The translations under genes were made by a program, and so were the position numbers. The notes beneath the pieces are model-generated. The model worked only from the letters and a program-made list of their open reading frames with translations, was not told the origin of the DNA and searched no databases. DNA of 64,000 nt from Arcobacter_B sp049472135 (lineage in GTDB: Bacteria > Campylobacterota > Campylobacteria > Campylobacterales > Arcobacteraceae), in NCBI RefSeq assembly GCF_049472135.1, contig NZ_JBMOVV010000001.1, positions 186,001-250,000 of the forward strand, in the 5' to 3' direction. Positions 42,889 through 52,131 of the stretch are shown piece after piece (position 1 is the stretch's first letter; each line of letters starts with the position of its first letter).

Positions 42889-45792
42889 ATGTTTGAATTA
42901 TATGAAGTAATTACTATTTTTTCAGCTTATATGCTTTTTTTATTTATATTTGCTTATTCTTTAGAAAATAAAAGATTTACTTTTTCTTCAAAATCAAGAG
43001 CTTATATATACTCTTTATCTTTAGCTATTTATTGTACGGCATGGACTTATTATGGAAGTGTTGGAAAAGTTACTAGTAGTGGGCTTATTTTTCTGGCAGT
43101 TTATTTAGGACCTACATTAATTATTTTTTTATGGCCTATAATTCTTCAAAGATTAATAAAAATTAAAGATAGATATAAAGTTACAAGTTTAGCCGATTTA
43201 ATATCTGTTAGATATGACAAATCTATGTTAGTTGGTGCAATAGTTAGTTTTGGGGCATTAATAGGAATAATACCTTATATTTCTATTCAATTAAAGGCTA
43301 TTATTCAATCAATTGATATTTTGACAATAAGTCATCATTCAAACTATGTAAATACAAAATCAAGTTCAGATGAAATAGGACTGTTTATAGTTTTATTAAT
43401 GACTTTTTTTACCATAATATTTGGTTTAAGAAAACTTGACCCTTCTGAAAGACACTTTGGGATGGTTTTTATTGTTGCTATTGAGTCAATTATAAAACTA
43501 GTAGCAATTTTAGTTATTGGTGTTTTTGTTTCTTATTTTGTTTATCCAGATATTTCTACTATTTTAAATAATGCAGGAACAAGTGGAATGTTCAAAGATA
43601 TTAACTCAAGTGTTGGAGTTGATTATTCTTCATGGATTAGTATTTTAATACTATCAATGTTTGCTGTGATGTTTCTGCCAAGACAGTTTCATATTAGTGT
43701 AGTTGAAAACTCTGATGCTAGTCATATCAAAACAGCTATGTGGGTTTTCCCTTTATATCTTTTACTGATAACTTTTTTTACTATTCCTATAGCTTTAGCA
43801 GGGGAGTTTATCTCAACTGATCATAACCTAAATGACTTTTATGTTCTAACAATTCCTCTTGATATGAATGAACCTATTTTGGCAATCATTGCATTTATTG
43901 GAGGTTTTTCTGCTTCTACAAGTATGATTATGGTTACAGCTATGGCCATGTCTATTATGGTTAGTAACTATTTTGTTTTACCTTTAATTCAATCAACACC
44001 AAGATTAAGATTTTTAAAGAAAAGATTACTTATTCTTAGATGGGTTATTGTTGCTTTAGTAATTTACTTTAGTTATATTTTTTATATCTATATTTCAAAA
44101 ACGAACTTGATAGTAAATGTTGGCTTAGTCTCTTTTACTGCTATTTTACAATTTGCTCCTATTATTATTGGTGGTTTATTTTGGGAAAGAGCCAATAAAA
44201 AAGGTGCAATTGCAGGATTAACAGCAGGATTTTTAGTTTGGTTTTATACTCTCATTGTTCCTCAATTTGATTTTGCAAAAACTATTATAGAGAATGGACT
44301 ATTTTCTATAGAGATGTTAAAGCCAACTGCATTATTTGGTTTAGAGTCATTTAGTTCTATTCCTCATGCAGTATTTTTTACAATGGTGTTTAATATTAGT
44401 GCTTATATAATATTTTCATTACTTAATAAATCAACTCAAATTGAAAGAAAAGTTGCTATAGACTTTATCAATATTTTGGAAGAATCAAATGAGAACTATT
44501 ATAAAGAACAATTAGAAGATAATATTTCTATTGACAAGAAGATGAAGATTTTTGAGTCTATTTTATATGATTATTTCCCAACAAGAAAAACTAATATGAT
44601 TATGCTTAAATTAAAAAAAGAGTTCAATCTTTATAAAAAAGAGAATATGAATATTTTACAATTATCAAAAGTATACTCTTATATAGAAAAAATATTATCA
44701 GGTACTTTAGGAACAGCGGGGGCTTATAGTATTTTAAAAAATAGTGAGATTTTTACTGAAGAAGAGAGTTTAAGTCTTTCAAATGTTTATGGAAAAATAT
44801 TAAAAGATATGAAAATTACTCCTGAACAGTTTAATGAAAAGATTAATTACTTTAAAGAAAAAGAGAAGTTGTTAACAGAACATCATGCACAATTAGAAGA
44901 AAAAATCCATCAAAGAGATCAAGAGATTGAAGCAAGAAAACAAGCTCAAGAAGAGATCAAAGTATTAAATGAAACTTTGGAACAAAAAGTTGAACTTAGA
45001 ACAAAAGAGTTAAAAGACTCAATGGATGAATTAAAAAGAACACAAGAAAACTTAATTGAGTCAGAAAAAATGGCAGGATTAGGAGAACTTGTGGCTGGTG
45101 TTGCTCATGAGATTAATACTCCTGTTGGGTTATCTCTTACAGGTATCACACACTTTATGTCAATGACTAGTAAACTTGAAAAAGATTATAAAGAAGGAAA
45201 TTTAAGTGAAGAAGAGTTTGAAGAGTTTATTCAAACATCAAATGAGTTATCAAAAACAATAAATATCAATCTAGAAAAAACAGCCCACTTAGTAAGAAGT
45301 TTTAAACAAGTAGCTGTTGATCAATCTAGCGATGAAAAAAGAGAGTTTAATCTTTTAGAGTATTTAGAAGAAATATTAGTTAGTTTAAATAACATAACTA
45401 AAAAAACAAAAGTAAAGATTAATATTGAGTGTTCTGACAATATTTTAATAAACAGTCATCCAGGAGCATATTCTCAAATTTTTACAAATCTAATACTTAA
45501 TACAATCAGACATGCATACTCTAAAAACGACGAAAATTCAATTGATATTTTAGTTCATAATAATGAAGATGAGATAGTTATAGAGTTTAAAGATTATGGA
45601 AAAGGTATTAGTAAAGACAATATTTCTAAAATTTTTAATCCTTTTTACACTACAAGTAGAGACAGTGGTGGAAGTGGATTAGGATTAAGTATAGTTTATA
45701 ATTTAGTAACTACAAAATTAAATGGAACAATAACTTGTAGTAGTGAAGAGAAAGTAGGTACTACTTTTACTTTAACTCTTCCAAAGGTTTAA
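42889..45792 (+). CDS. Sodium:solute symporter-histidine kinase fusion sensor
   Basis: A 967-residue protein. The N-terminal half (about 1-525) has around 13 membrane helices of the sodium:solute symporter family (AWTYYGSVG, LPRQFHISVVEN, GGFSASTSMI). A linker and coiled coil follow (about 665-720). The kinase core has the phospho-accepting H740 (GVAHEINTPVG), an N box (NLILNTIRHAY) and G boxes (DYGKGIS, SGGSGLGLSIV). CbrA/CrbS-type sensors with this layout respond to or transport small nutrients such as acetate or amino acids. The probable output is the divergent HD-GYP regulator. Confidence 0.9.
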   Translation: MFELYEVITIFSAYMLFLFIFAYSLENKRFTFSSKSRAYIYSLSLAIYCTAWTYYGSVGKVTSSGLIFLAVYLGPTLIIFLWPIILQRLIKIKDRYKVTSLADLISVRYDKSMLVGAIVSFGALIGIIPYISIQLKAIIQSIDILTISHHSNYVNTKSSSDEIGLFIVLLMTFFTIIFGLRKLDPSERHFGMVFIVAIESIIKLVAILVIGVFVSYFVYPDISTILNNAGTSGMFKDINSSVGVDYSSWISILILSMFAVMFLPRQFHISVVENSDASHIKTAMWVFPLYLLLITFFTIPIALAGEFISTDHNLNDFYVLTIPLDMNEPILAIIAFIGGFSASTSMIMVTAMAMSIMVSNYFVLPLIQSTPRLRFLKKRLLILRWVIVALVIYFSYIFYIYISKTNLIVNVGLVSFTAILQFAPIIIGGLFWERANKKGAIAGLTAGFLVWFYTLIVPQFDFAKTIIENGLFSIEMLKPTALFGLESFSSIPHAVFFTMVFNISAYIIFSLLNKSTQIERKVAIDFINILEESNENYYKEQLEDNISIDKKMKIFESILYDYFPTRKTNMIMLKLKKEFNLYKKENMNILQLSKVYSYIEKILSGTLGTAGAYSILKNSEIFTEEESLSLSNVYGKILKDMKITPEQFNEKINYFKEKEKLLTEHHAQLEEKIHQRDQEIEARKQAQEEIKVLNETLEQKVELRTKELKDSMDELKRTQENLIESEKMAGLGELVAGVAHEINTPVGLSLTGITHFMSMTSKLEKDYKEGNLSEEEFEEFIQTSNELSKTININLEKTAHLVRSFKQVAVDQSSDEKREFNLLEYLEEILVSLNNITKKTKVKINIECSDNILINSHPGAYSQIFTNLILNTIRHAYSKNDENSIDILVHNNEDEIVIEFKDYGKGISKDNISKIFNPFYTTSRDSGGSGLGLSIVYNLVTTKLNGTITCSSEEKVGTTFTLTLPKV

Positions 45793-45819
45793 GAAACGAA
45801 AGAATTATTCGTTTCTTAA
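45789..45819. terminator. Bidirectional terminator
   Basis: A perfect 12-bp stem (45789-45800 with 45808-45819) around a 7-nt loop; it contains the stop codons of the symporter-kinase and the convergent LolC/E-like gene. Confidence 0.75.
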
Positions 45820-47010
45820 TACATCAATTACATCAATTTTTGTTGCTCTTGATGCAGGATAATATGAAGATAAAAGTACAATAACAACTGCACCTACTAC
45901 AATAGAAACAAAATCACTTGTAGCTAAATCAAGTGGAAGTTTTGCTGTTCCATAAACATCAGCAGGAAGAGATACAATATCAAATGTATCTAAAACCCAA
46001 AGACCTATAAAACCTAAAGCAATCCCACATAAGATTCCTGAGAAACCTATAATAGTTCCTAGTTTTAAAAAGATTGATTTTATCTCTTTTACACTTGCAC
46101 CCATAGATAAAAGTAGGGCTATTTCTTTTCTTCTACTCATAACTGTCATTAAAAGTGAAGATATGATATTTAGTGAAGCTACTAAAATTATAAGCATTAA
46201 AACTATAAATAATGCTGTTTTTTCCATCTTCATAGCAGCAAAGAAGTTTCCATTTTGTTGCCACCATCCAATAACTCCAGCACCTGTTCCTTCTAAGTCA
46301 TTTGCAATAAGTTTAATATCTTCAAAGGCATTATCAGAATAAACATGAATCCCATCAAAACTTCCTTCTTCTCTTTTTAGAAGAGTTCTTAAAGCCCCAA
46401 TTGATGTGTACATATATGCTTTATCATAGGCATTTAGACCTGATCTAAATGATTCTTGAAAAGTAAATCTTTTCATTTTAGGAATCATAGAAAAACCAGT
46501 AGGATTTAAATCTGTGAAATATAAAGTAGCTTTTGAACCTTTGTTTAAATATAGTTTATCGCTTATTCCTTGACCTGTTATAATATCATACTTTCTAAGT
46601 TCTAAATCTCCTAAAGCTTCTTTATAAATAGAGTTTATTTTTGCTTCTTTTTGAGGGATTACACCAAAAATCATACCTCCACTCATAGCATCACCACTTT
46701 GAATAATAGCTTGTGAAGAAATATATGGCGAAAACATTAAGTTTGGATATTTTTCTTGAAGTTGATTTAAAATATTTTCATCTAAACCATTTGAGAACTT
46801 AGAATAGATAGTAATAGGATAGTTCATAGTAAAAAGTTTTTTTTCAAACTCTTTTGCTGTACCATTCATAATTGCCATTGATAAAATAAGAACCATAACC
46901 CCAATAGAAACCCCTATAAATGCCAAAATGGCACTTATAGAAATGAAAGGGTTTTTTTTGTCAAATCTTAGGTATTTTTTTACAATAAAGTTAACTAACT
47001 TTTTATTCAA
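45805..47010 (-). CDS. LolC/LolE-like ABC permease (lipoprotein release)
   Basis: This 401-residue inner-membrane protein has one N-terminal helix (about 25-50), a large periplasmic domain, and three C-terminal helices (about 268-295, 312-340, 362-388), the MacB/FtsX-like permease layout of LolC/LolE. SRRKEIALLLSMGAS is the cytoplasmic coupling segment that contacts the ATPase. It should help extract lipoproteins for transfer to LolA. The start is TTG at 47010, one base after the secA stop. lolA is on the other side of secA; the LolD ATPase gene is not in the window. Confidence 0.85.
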   Translation of the reverse strand: MNKKLVNFIVKKYLRFDKKNPFISISAILAFIGVSIGVMVLILSMAIMNGTAKEFEKKLFTMNYPITIYSKFSNGLDENILNQLQEKYPNLMFSPYISSQAIIQSGDAMSGGMIFGVIPQKEAKINSIYKEALGDLELRKYDIITGQGISDKLYLNKGSKATLYFTDLNPTGFSMIPKMKRFTFQESFRSGLNAYDKAYMYTSIGALRTLLKREEGSFDGIHVYSDNAFEDIKLIANDLEGTGAGVIGWWQQNGNFFAAMKMEKTALFIVLMLIILVASLNIISSLLMTVMSRRKEIALLLSMGASVKEIKSIFLKLGTIIGFSGILCGIALGFIGLWVLDTFDIVSLPADVYGTAKLPLDLATSDFVSIVVGAVVIVLLSSYYPASRATKIDVIDVLRNE

Positions 47011-47011
47011 A

Positions 47012-49630
47012 CTAGTTACCTGCTGCTAAACCTCTTTTAGGTCCGCTTTTTCCATGACATTGTTTATATTTTTTACCAGAACCACAAGGACAAGGGTCAT
47101 TTCTTGCTATTTTCTTTTCACCTGCGAAGATTTTTTCTTCTTCTACATTTGTAATAGCACCTTCATTTGCCTCTTCCATTTGCTCTTTCATTTTAGCTAA
47201 TGCTTCTTGTTCTTTTTGTGTATCTTCATTTGATTGAAGTTGTACTGTAAATAAAATCTTAATAATTTCTGTTTTGATATTTGAAATTAATTCAATGAAC
47301 ATATTATAAGACTCTTTTTTGTACTCAACAAGTGGATCTTTTTGGTTATAACCTCTAAGTCCAATACCAGTTTTTAATGTATCCATTGAGTATAAGTGCT
47401 CTCTCCAAGCATTATCTAAAATTTGTAAGTAAAGTACTCTTTCTATTTCAGATTTTTGCTCAGGAGCTGCAATTGACATTTTTTTCTCGTAAACTTCTTT
47501 TATAATAGAGATTAGTTTTTCTTCTAACTCTTCAAATGATTCAGATTCAATATCTTCTTTATTTACTAACAAGTGTAGCTCTTCTTTAAACTTGGCAATA
47601 ATGTAATCATAGTTATAATCTTCTGTTGGCATACCATCAATAATCTCAGCATCAGCTAAAATGTTTGCAATATACTCAGCTCTATTTTCTTCAAGTTTAG
47701 AATCAATATCATAATCAGGTCTTAAAAGGTCATTTCTAAATGAATAGATTACTTTTCTTTGCTCATTTGCTACATCATCGTATTCAAGTAGGTGCTTTCT
47801 ACTTTCAAAGTGCATAGCTTCAACTTTTTTCTGAGCATTTTCAACGGCTCTTGTAACCATTCTTGACTCAATATGTTCACCTTCTTCAATACCAACTCTT
47901 TCCATAATACCAGCAATTTTATCTGAACCAAAGATTCTAAGTAGGTTATCTTCAAGTGATAAGTAGAATTGAGATTCACCCACATCACCTTGTCTACCTG
48001 ATCTACCTCTAAGCTGGTTATCGATTCTTCTAGACTCATGTCTTTCAGTACCAATAATTGCTAAACCACCAAGGTCTAAAATTTCTTGAGATAGTTTAAT
48101 ATCAACCCCTCTACCTGCCATGTTTGTAGCAATAGTTACTGCACCTTTTTGTCCAGCATCAGAGATGATTTTACCTTCTTTTTCGTGTTGTTTTGCATTT
48201 AAAACAGTATGTGGAATTTTTTTGTCTTTTAAAATTTTATGTAATGCTTCTGATTTTTCAATTGAGGCAGTACCAACAAGAACAGGTTGTCCTTTTTCAT
48301 GTAACTCTTTGATTTTATTACATACTGCTTCAAATTTTTCTCTTTCACTTTTGTAGATTAAGTCATTTCTGTCAATTCTTTGTACAGGAACATTTGTAGG
48401 AATTGATACAACATCTAAGTTATAAATTTCAGCAAATTCAGTTGCTTCTGTTTGTGCTGTACCTGTCATACCAGCTAGTTTATCATACATTCTAAAGTAA
48501 TTTTGGAATGTAATATCAGCTAATGTTTGAGACTCTTCTTGAATAGATACATTCTCTTTAGCTTCTAAAGCTTGGTGTAATCCTTCACTAAATCTTCTAC
48601 CTTCACTTAATCTTCCAGTAAACTCATCTACGATTATAACTTGGTTGTCTTTTACAACATAATCTACATCTTTTACAAAAATGTAGTTAGCTTTTAAAGC
48701 TTGGTCTAAACTATGTGATAACATAGCATTTTCTAATGAGTATAAATTATCTACTTCAAAAAGTTGTTCTGCTTTTTCTATACCTTGTTCTGTTAGTGAA
48801 ACTGATCTGTTTTTTTCATCTACTGTATAGTCACCAGTAGTTTTAACTTTTTCAGTTGGGTCTTTTGGCTCAATAACTTCACCTCTTTCTAAAGATAAAG
48901 CAATTTGATTAGCTTTTACATAGTTAGAATTTTTATGGTTTGTAGGTCCACTAATAATAAGTGGTGTTCTAGCTTCATCAATTAAAATAGAGTCAACTTC
49001 ATCAACGATTACGAAGCTATGTCCTCTTTGAACTTTTTCATTGATATCTAAAACCATATTATCTCTTAAATAATCAAATCCAAATTCATTATTTGTTCCA
49101 TATGTAATATCAGCTGAATATTGTTCTCTTCTTAATCCATCATCTCTAATATCGCCAGTAATAGCACCAACGCTGTATCCTAAGAAGTTGTATAATGGTT
49201 CTAATTCAGAAGCATCCCTTGATGCAAGGTAATCATTTACTGTTACTACATGCACACCTTTACCAGTTAAAGCATTTAATGAAACTACAAGTGAACCAAC
49301 TAAAGTTTTACCTTCACCTGTTTTCATTTCAGCAATTCTACCTTCATGAAGTACCATAGCACCAATAAGCTGCACATCATAAGGTCTCATGTTAAGAACT
49401 CTTTTACTTGCCTCTCTTGTAATTGCAAAGGCATCGTGAAGTACTTCATCTAGTGACTTATTCTCTTCTTGTACTTGTTTTTTTAACTCGTTGAAATTGT
49501 CTTGTAATTCTTCATCGCTTAAGCTTTCGTATTTACTTTCTAAGGCATTAATAGCTTCAGCTCTTTTTCTATATTGTTTTACTTCTCTATCATTTCGAGT
49601 ACCAAAAATCTTTGAAAAAACATTAAACAT
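47012..49630 (-). CDS. secA: Protein translocase ATPase SecA
   Basis: An 872-residue motor that drives preproteins through SecYEG. The Walker A region is MKTGEGKTL (near 102), Walker B is IVDEVDSILIDEA, and the second nucleotide fold has NMAGRGVDIKL and QLRGRSGRQGD. The C-terminus has a zinc-binding SEC-C tail (CPCGSGKKYKQCHG) that contacts SecB or ribosomes. The length is normal. The start ATG has AAGGA upstream and a promoter that mirrors that of lolA. The LolC/E-like gene follows after 1 nt. Confidence 0.97.
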   Translation of the reverse strand: MFNVFSKIFGTRNDREVKQYRKRAEAINALESKYESLSDEELQDNFNELKKQVQEENKSLDEVLHDAFAITREASKRVLNMRPYDVQLIGAMVLHEGRIAEMKTGEGKTLVGSLVVSLNALTGKGVHVVTVNDYLASRDASELEPLYNFLGYSVGAITGDIRDDGLRREQYSADITYGTNNEFGFDYLRDNMVLDINEKVQRGHSFVIVDEVDSILIDEARTPLIISGPTNHKNSNYVKANQIALSLERGEVIEPKDPTEKVKTTGDYTVDEKNRSVSLTEQGIEKAEQLFEVDNLYSLENAMLSHSLDQALKANYIFVKDVDYVVKDNQVIIVDEFTGRLSEGRRFSEGLHQALEAKENVSIQEESQTLADITFQNYFRMYDKLAGMTGTAQTEATEFAEIYNLDVVSIPTNVPVQRIDRNDLIYKSEREKFEAVCNKIKELHEKGQPVLVGTASIEKSEALHKILKDKKIPHTVLNAKQHEKEGKIISDAGQKGAVTIATNMAGRGVDIKLSQEILDLGGLAIIGTERHESRRIDNQLRGRSGRQGDVGESQFYLSLEDNLLRIFGSDKIAGIMERVGIEEGEHIESRMVTRAVENAQKKVEAMHFESRKHLLEYDDVANEQRKVIYSFRNDLLRPDYDIDSKLEENRAEYIANILADAEIIDGMPTEDYNYDYIIAKFKEELHLLVNKEDIESESFEELEEKLISIIKEVYEKKMSIAAPEQKSEIERVLYLQILDNAWREHLYSMDTLKTGIGLRGYNQKDPLVEYKKESYNMFIELISNIKTEIIKILFTVQLQSNEDTQKEQEALAKMKEQMEEANEGAITNVEEEKIFAGEKKIARNDPCPCGSGKKYKQCHGKSGPKRGLAAGN

Positions 49631-49649
49631 AAAATTAATTCCTTTTTGT

Positions 49650-49668
49650 TATAATCCCCAAGATTATA
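49650..49668. promoter_or_regulatory. Symmetric double promoter between secA and lolA
   Basis: TATAATC (49650-49656) and GATTATA (49662-49668) form an inverted repeat around CCCAA. Each arm is a perfect TATAAT box, one reading towards lolA and the other towards secA, so the predicted transcripts overlap by about ten bases at their 5' ends. Confidence 0.6.
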
Positions 49669-49687
49669 TAGAAAAAAAGGTTAAAGT

Positions 49688-50221
49688 ATGTTTTATAAAA
49701 TAGGATTGTTTCTAATTGGTTTCACATTAATTTCAAATGCTTCAATTAATATTGAAAAGTTAGATACATTCAAGTCTAATTTTACTCAAAGTATTAAATC
49801 AACAACGGGAAAAACAATAGAGTATAAAGGAGCTGTTTTTATAAAAAAAGATGGAAAAATCTTATGGAAATATAAAACACCAATTATAAAAAATGTATAT
49901 GTTTTAAATAGTTTTGCAATAATAGATGAACCAGAGTTAGAACAAGCTATTTACACAACTTTAGAAACAGAAGTAAATATTATTAAACTTTTAAAAAGTG
50001 CAAAAGAAGTAGAAAAAAATAGTTTTTTAGCAAACTATCAAAATGTTGATTATCTTATAAAAACTACTGATGAAGAGAATAAAATAGATACAATCTCTTA
50101 TAATGACAAGTTAGAAAATAGTGTAACAATAAAATTTGACGAGTCTGTAATAAATGATAAAATAGAAGATGATATTTTTAAATTTACAGCTCCTGATTAT
50201 TATGACATCATAAGAAAATAA
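49688..50221 (+). CDS. lolA: Outer-membrane lipoprotein carrier LolA
   Basis: A 177-residue periplasmic protein. A signal peptide (1-19, ending SNA) precedes the LolA domain: LDTFKSNFTQSIKSTTGKTI, GAVFIKKDGKILWKYKTP, then a run of strands to APDYYDIIRK. It carries lipoproteins across the periplasm from the LolCDE complex to the outer membrane. The KILWKYKTP strand fits the conserved Arg/Trp region of LolA. It is divergent from secA and shares a symmetric promoter; the LolC/E-like permease lies beyond secA. Confidence 0.88.
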   Translation: MFYKIGLFLIGFTLISNASINIEKLDTFKSNFTQSIKSTTGKTIEYKGAVFIKKDGKILWKYKTPIIKNVYVLNSFAIIDEPELEQAIYTTLETEVNIIKLLKSAKEVEKNSFLANYQNVDYLIKTTDEENKIDTISYNDKLENSVTIKFDESVINDKIEDDIFKFTAPDYYDIIRK

Positions 50222-50239
50222 AGTTTAAGAAAAATTGGA

Positions 50240-50245
50240 TATAAT
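50240..50245 (+). promoter_or_regulatory. Predicted -10 box of rnpB
   Basis: Perfect TATAAT, 11 bp before the first base of the P1 helix, so transcription would begin almost exactly at the mature 5' end of RNase P RNA. Confidence 0.65.
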
Positions 50246-50255
50246 TTCGCCTCTT

Positions 50256-50583
50256 TAAGGTAAACCAGACAATAGCTTGAACAATAAGTTCAAGAGGAAA
50301 GTCCGGGCTGCAGTGAAGTATGGTTCCATTTAGAGAATGGCTAGGGTAACCTAAGGGATAGTGCAACAGAGAGTAGACAGCCGATTTATCGGTGATGGTG
50401 AAACGGTGAGGTAAGAGCTCACCAGACTTTTGAGTAATCTTAAGTGCTTTGTAAACCCAACCAGCAGCAAGAAGACCCGGTATTAAGCTTCACATTTTTG
50501 GTCTTTGCAAGATTAGCTAAGTAATTTGCTAACTAGATAAATTATTGTCTTAAAAACAGAACTCGGCTTATTGGTTTACCTTA
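50256..50583 (+). ncRNA. rnpB: RNase P RNA (bacterial class A)
   Basis: The catalytic RNA that matures the 5' ends of tRNAs. The ends form a perfect 11-bp P1 helix (50256-50266 with 50573-50583). Conserved regions are in the right order: GAGGAAAGTCCGGGC near 50294, a CAACAGAGAGTAGACAGCC stretch near 50363, GTGAAACGGTGAGGTAAGAG near 50398, AAACCCAACC near 50453 and AACAGAACTCGGCTTAT near 50555. The length, about 328 nt, is normal. It carries its own TATAAT box and overlaps no protein gene. Confidence 0.96.
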
Positions 50584-50620
50584 TTTAAACTCCAAAAGTA
50601 AGCTCTAATAAAAAATCTTA

Positions 50621-50626
50621 TATAAT
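50621..50626 (+). promoter_or_regulatory. Predicted -10 box for the 80-residue protein gene
   Basis: TATAAT 34 nt ahead of the ATG at 50660, downstream of rnpB. Confidence 0.45.
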
Positions 50627-50659
50627 CAAAACTATTAAAAGTCTAAAAAGAGTTAATAT

Positions 50660-50902
50660 ATGAGAATAAACAGTAGTACTATATCATCACCAAATCAACC
50701 AGATTTTAACAGACAAGTTCAAAGAGCAGAGAAGGTTTCAAACTCAAACTCTTCAAGAATGGGAAATGCTTACAATGTTGATATTAGTAATTGGGCAAAA
50801 GATATCATATCTCAGTTCAAAGATGAAGAAGTAGCTATTTTTAATTCTGATGTATTAACTTATACAAGTAATTTAGACTTAACAATGAAACAAAAAGTTT
50901 AG
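50660..50902 (+). CDS. Unknown 80-residue protein
   Basis: I do not recognise this protein. It opens with MRINSSTISS, followed by a Ser/Asn/Gln-rich and probably disordered first half. A helical second half (VDISNWAKDIISQFKDEEVAIF) follows. It has no signal peptide, membrane segment or cysteine. The MRIN opening and polar N-terminus recall small flagellar or motility-associated proteins, but that is only a resemblance. It has its own TATAAT box and an AAGAG ribosome site, and the 51-residue membrane protein follows 8 nt later. Confidence 0.6.
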   Translation: MRINSSTISSPNQPDFNRQVQRAEKVSNSNSSRMGNAYNVDISNWAKDIISQFKDEEVAIFNSDVLTYTSNLDLTMKQKV

Positions 50903-50910
50903 GGTTAATC

Positions 50911-51066
50911 TTGTTTGATTTTGAAGAACTTACAAAAAATGGCTATTTAAATGAATGGTATGCTATACCAGTACTTGTGGTACTTATTTTGATAAAAGTA
51001 ATAGCAGAAAAAAAGTATGAAAATAGTTTAAATAAAAAGAATAAAGATTTAGATAAAGAGAGTTAA
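50911..51066 (+). CDS. Small single-pass membrane protein (51 residues)
   Basis: A 51-codon frame starts with TTG at 50911 behind AGGG (50901-50904). The product has an N-terminal acidic stretch, one membrane helix (about 18-31, WYAIPVLVVLILIKV) and a charged Lys/Asn/Asp tail ending DKES. The gene begins 8 nt after the preceding small gene, and its stop overlaps the stop of the convergent AI-2E family gene by 3 nt. The family is unknown. Confidence rests on spacing, ribosome site and sensible topology. Confidence 0.5.
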   Translation: MFDFEELTKNGYLNEWYAIPVLVVLILIKVIAEKKYENSLNKKNKDLDKES

Positions 51067-52109
51067 AATTTACTCTCTCTGTCTTTTCTATTTTTTGATA
51101 AATCTGACATAAGTATAGCAATCCAATGTGTACTACTATTTGAATTAAATGCAATTTTTAATGTCATAGTTATTGGAACTGCTAAGAACATCCCAACTAT
51201 TCCTAATACCCATCCCCATAAAATTAATGAGAAAAATATTACTAAAGGTGAAAGACCTAACTCTTTACCCATAAGTTTTGGCTCAATAATATTACTAATA
51301 GAAATATTAATAGTCATATATAATATGATTAAAATTATTGTTGTATTTATATCTGCGTTTAGTAATGATAATAAAACAGCAGGAATTGCTGCAATAATAG
51401 ATCCTACAACAGGTACAAAGTTAAAAAGCATTGCAATAACACCCCATAAAATAGGGTAGTCAACATCAAAATAGATTAAAGTTATAGCAATAATAAAACC
51501 AGTTAAAAAACTCGTAGTTGATTTTACTAAAAAGTATTTTTGAATATTATGTGAAAACAGATTAAAATGTTTTAATTTTTGAGCATCTGATCTAAATATC
51601 ATTTTTAGTTTTGTTTCAAAAGATTTACTCTCTGCTAAAATAAATGCAATACCAATTATAATAAGTAGGAATTTTGATAAGAAACTACCTATATTTCCTA
51701 TTAAATTTGTTGTAAACCCAAAGAATGAACTAAGATTTAAAGTTTGTAAAATCTGGTCTTTATCAACTGTATATCCATACTGCTCAATCAAACTAATTGT
51801 ACTTACTATTAGGTCATTGAAACCTTTTTCATATGAATTGATATTGCTTAAAAAATCTTTCAATGAAATATTTATAATATAGTAAACCAACAGTGAAAAA
51901 ATCATTATAATTGATAAAACAATCAAATATGAGATTAGTTTAGGAACTTTCCCTTTTTGTAAAAATTTTAAAAGTGATGAAATAATAGATGAGATGAAAA
52001 TGGACAGAAATAGTAATACCACTATTTCACTTGCTACTTTTAACCCTGCTATTATTACTACTGATGTTGCAAGATAAAAAAAGTAATTTCTTAAATTTAC
52101 TGCGTCCAA
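51063..52109 (-). CDS. AI-2E/PerM family membrane transporter
   Basis: A 348-residue inner-membrane protein with about eight helices. Two N-terminal hairpins precede an extramembrane region (about 75-140), followed by helices to the end. Motifs near the C-terminus (FNFVPVVGSIIAAIPAVLLSL, then EPKLMGKELGLSPLVIF and GIVGMFLAVPITM) are typical of this family. Members export autoinducer-2 or act as Na+/H+ or other antiporters; the role here is unknown. The start is TTG at 52109 with GGAG at good spacing. The ABC exporter gene ends 22 nt upstream on the same strand. Confidence 0.88.
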   Translation of the reverse strand: MDAVNLRNYFFYLATSVVIIAGLKVASEIVVLLFLSIFISSIISSLLKFLQKGKVPKLISYLIVLSIIMIFSLLVYYIINISLKDFLSNINSYEKGFNDLIVSTISLIEQYGYTVDKDQILQTLNLSSFFGFTTNLIGNIGSFLSKFLLIIIGIAFILAESKSFETKLKMIFRSDAQKLKHFNLFSHNIQKYFLVKSTTSFLTGFIIAITLIYFDVDYPILWGVIAMLFNFVPVVGSIIAAIPAVLLSLLNADINTTIILIILYMTINISISNIIEPKLMGKELGLSPLVIFFSLILWGWVLGIVGMFLAVPITMTLKIAFNSNSSTHWIAILMSDLSKNRKDRESKF

Positions 52110-52131
52110 ATTCTCTCCTTTTTTATTGTAA

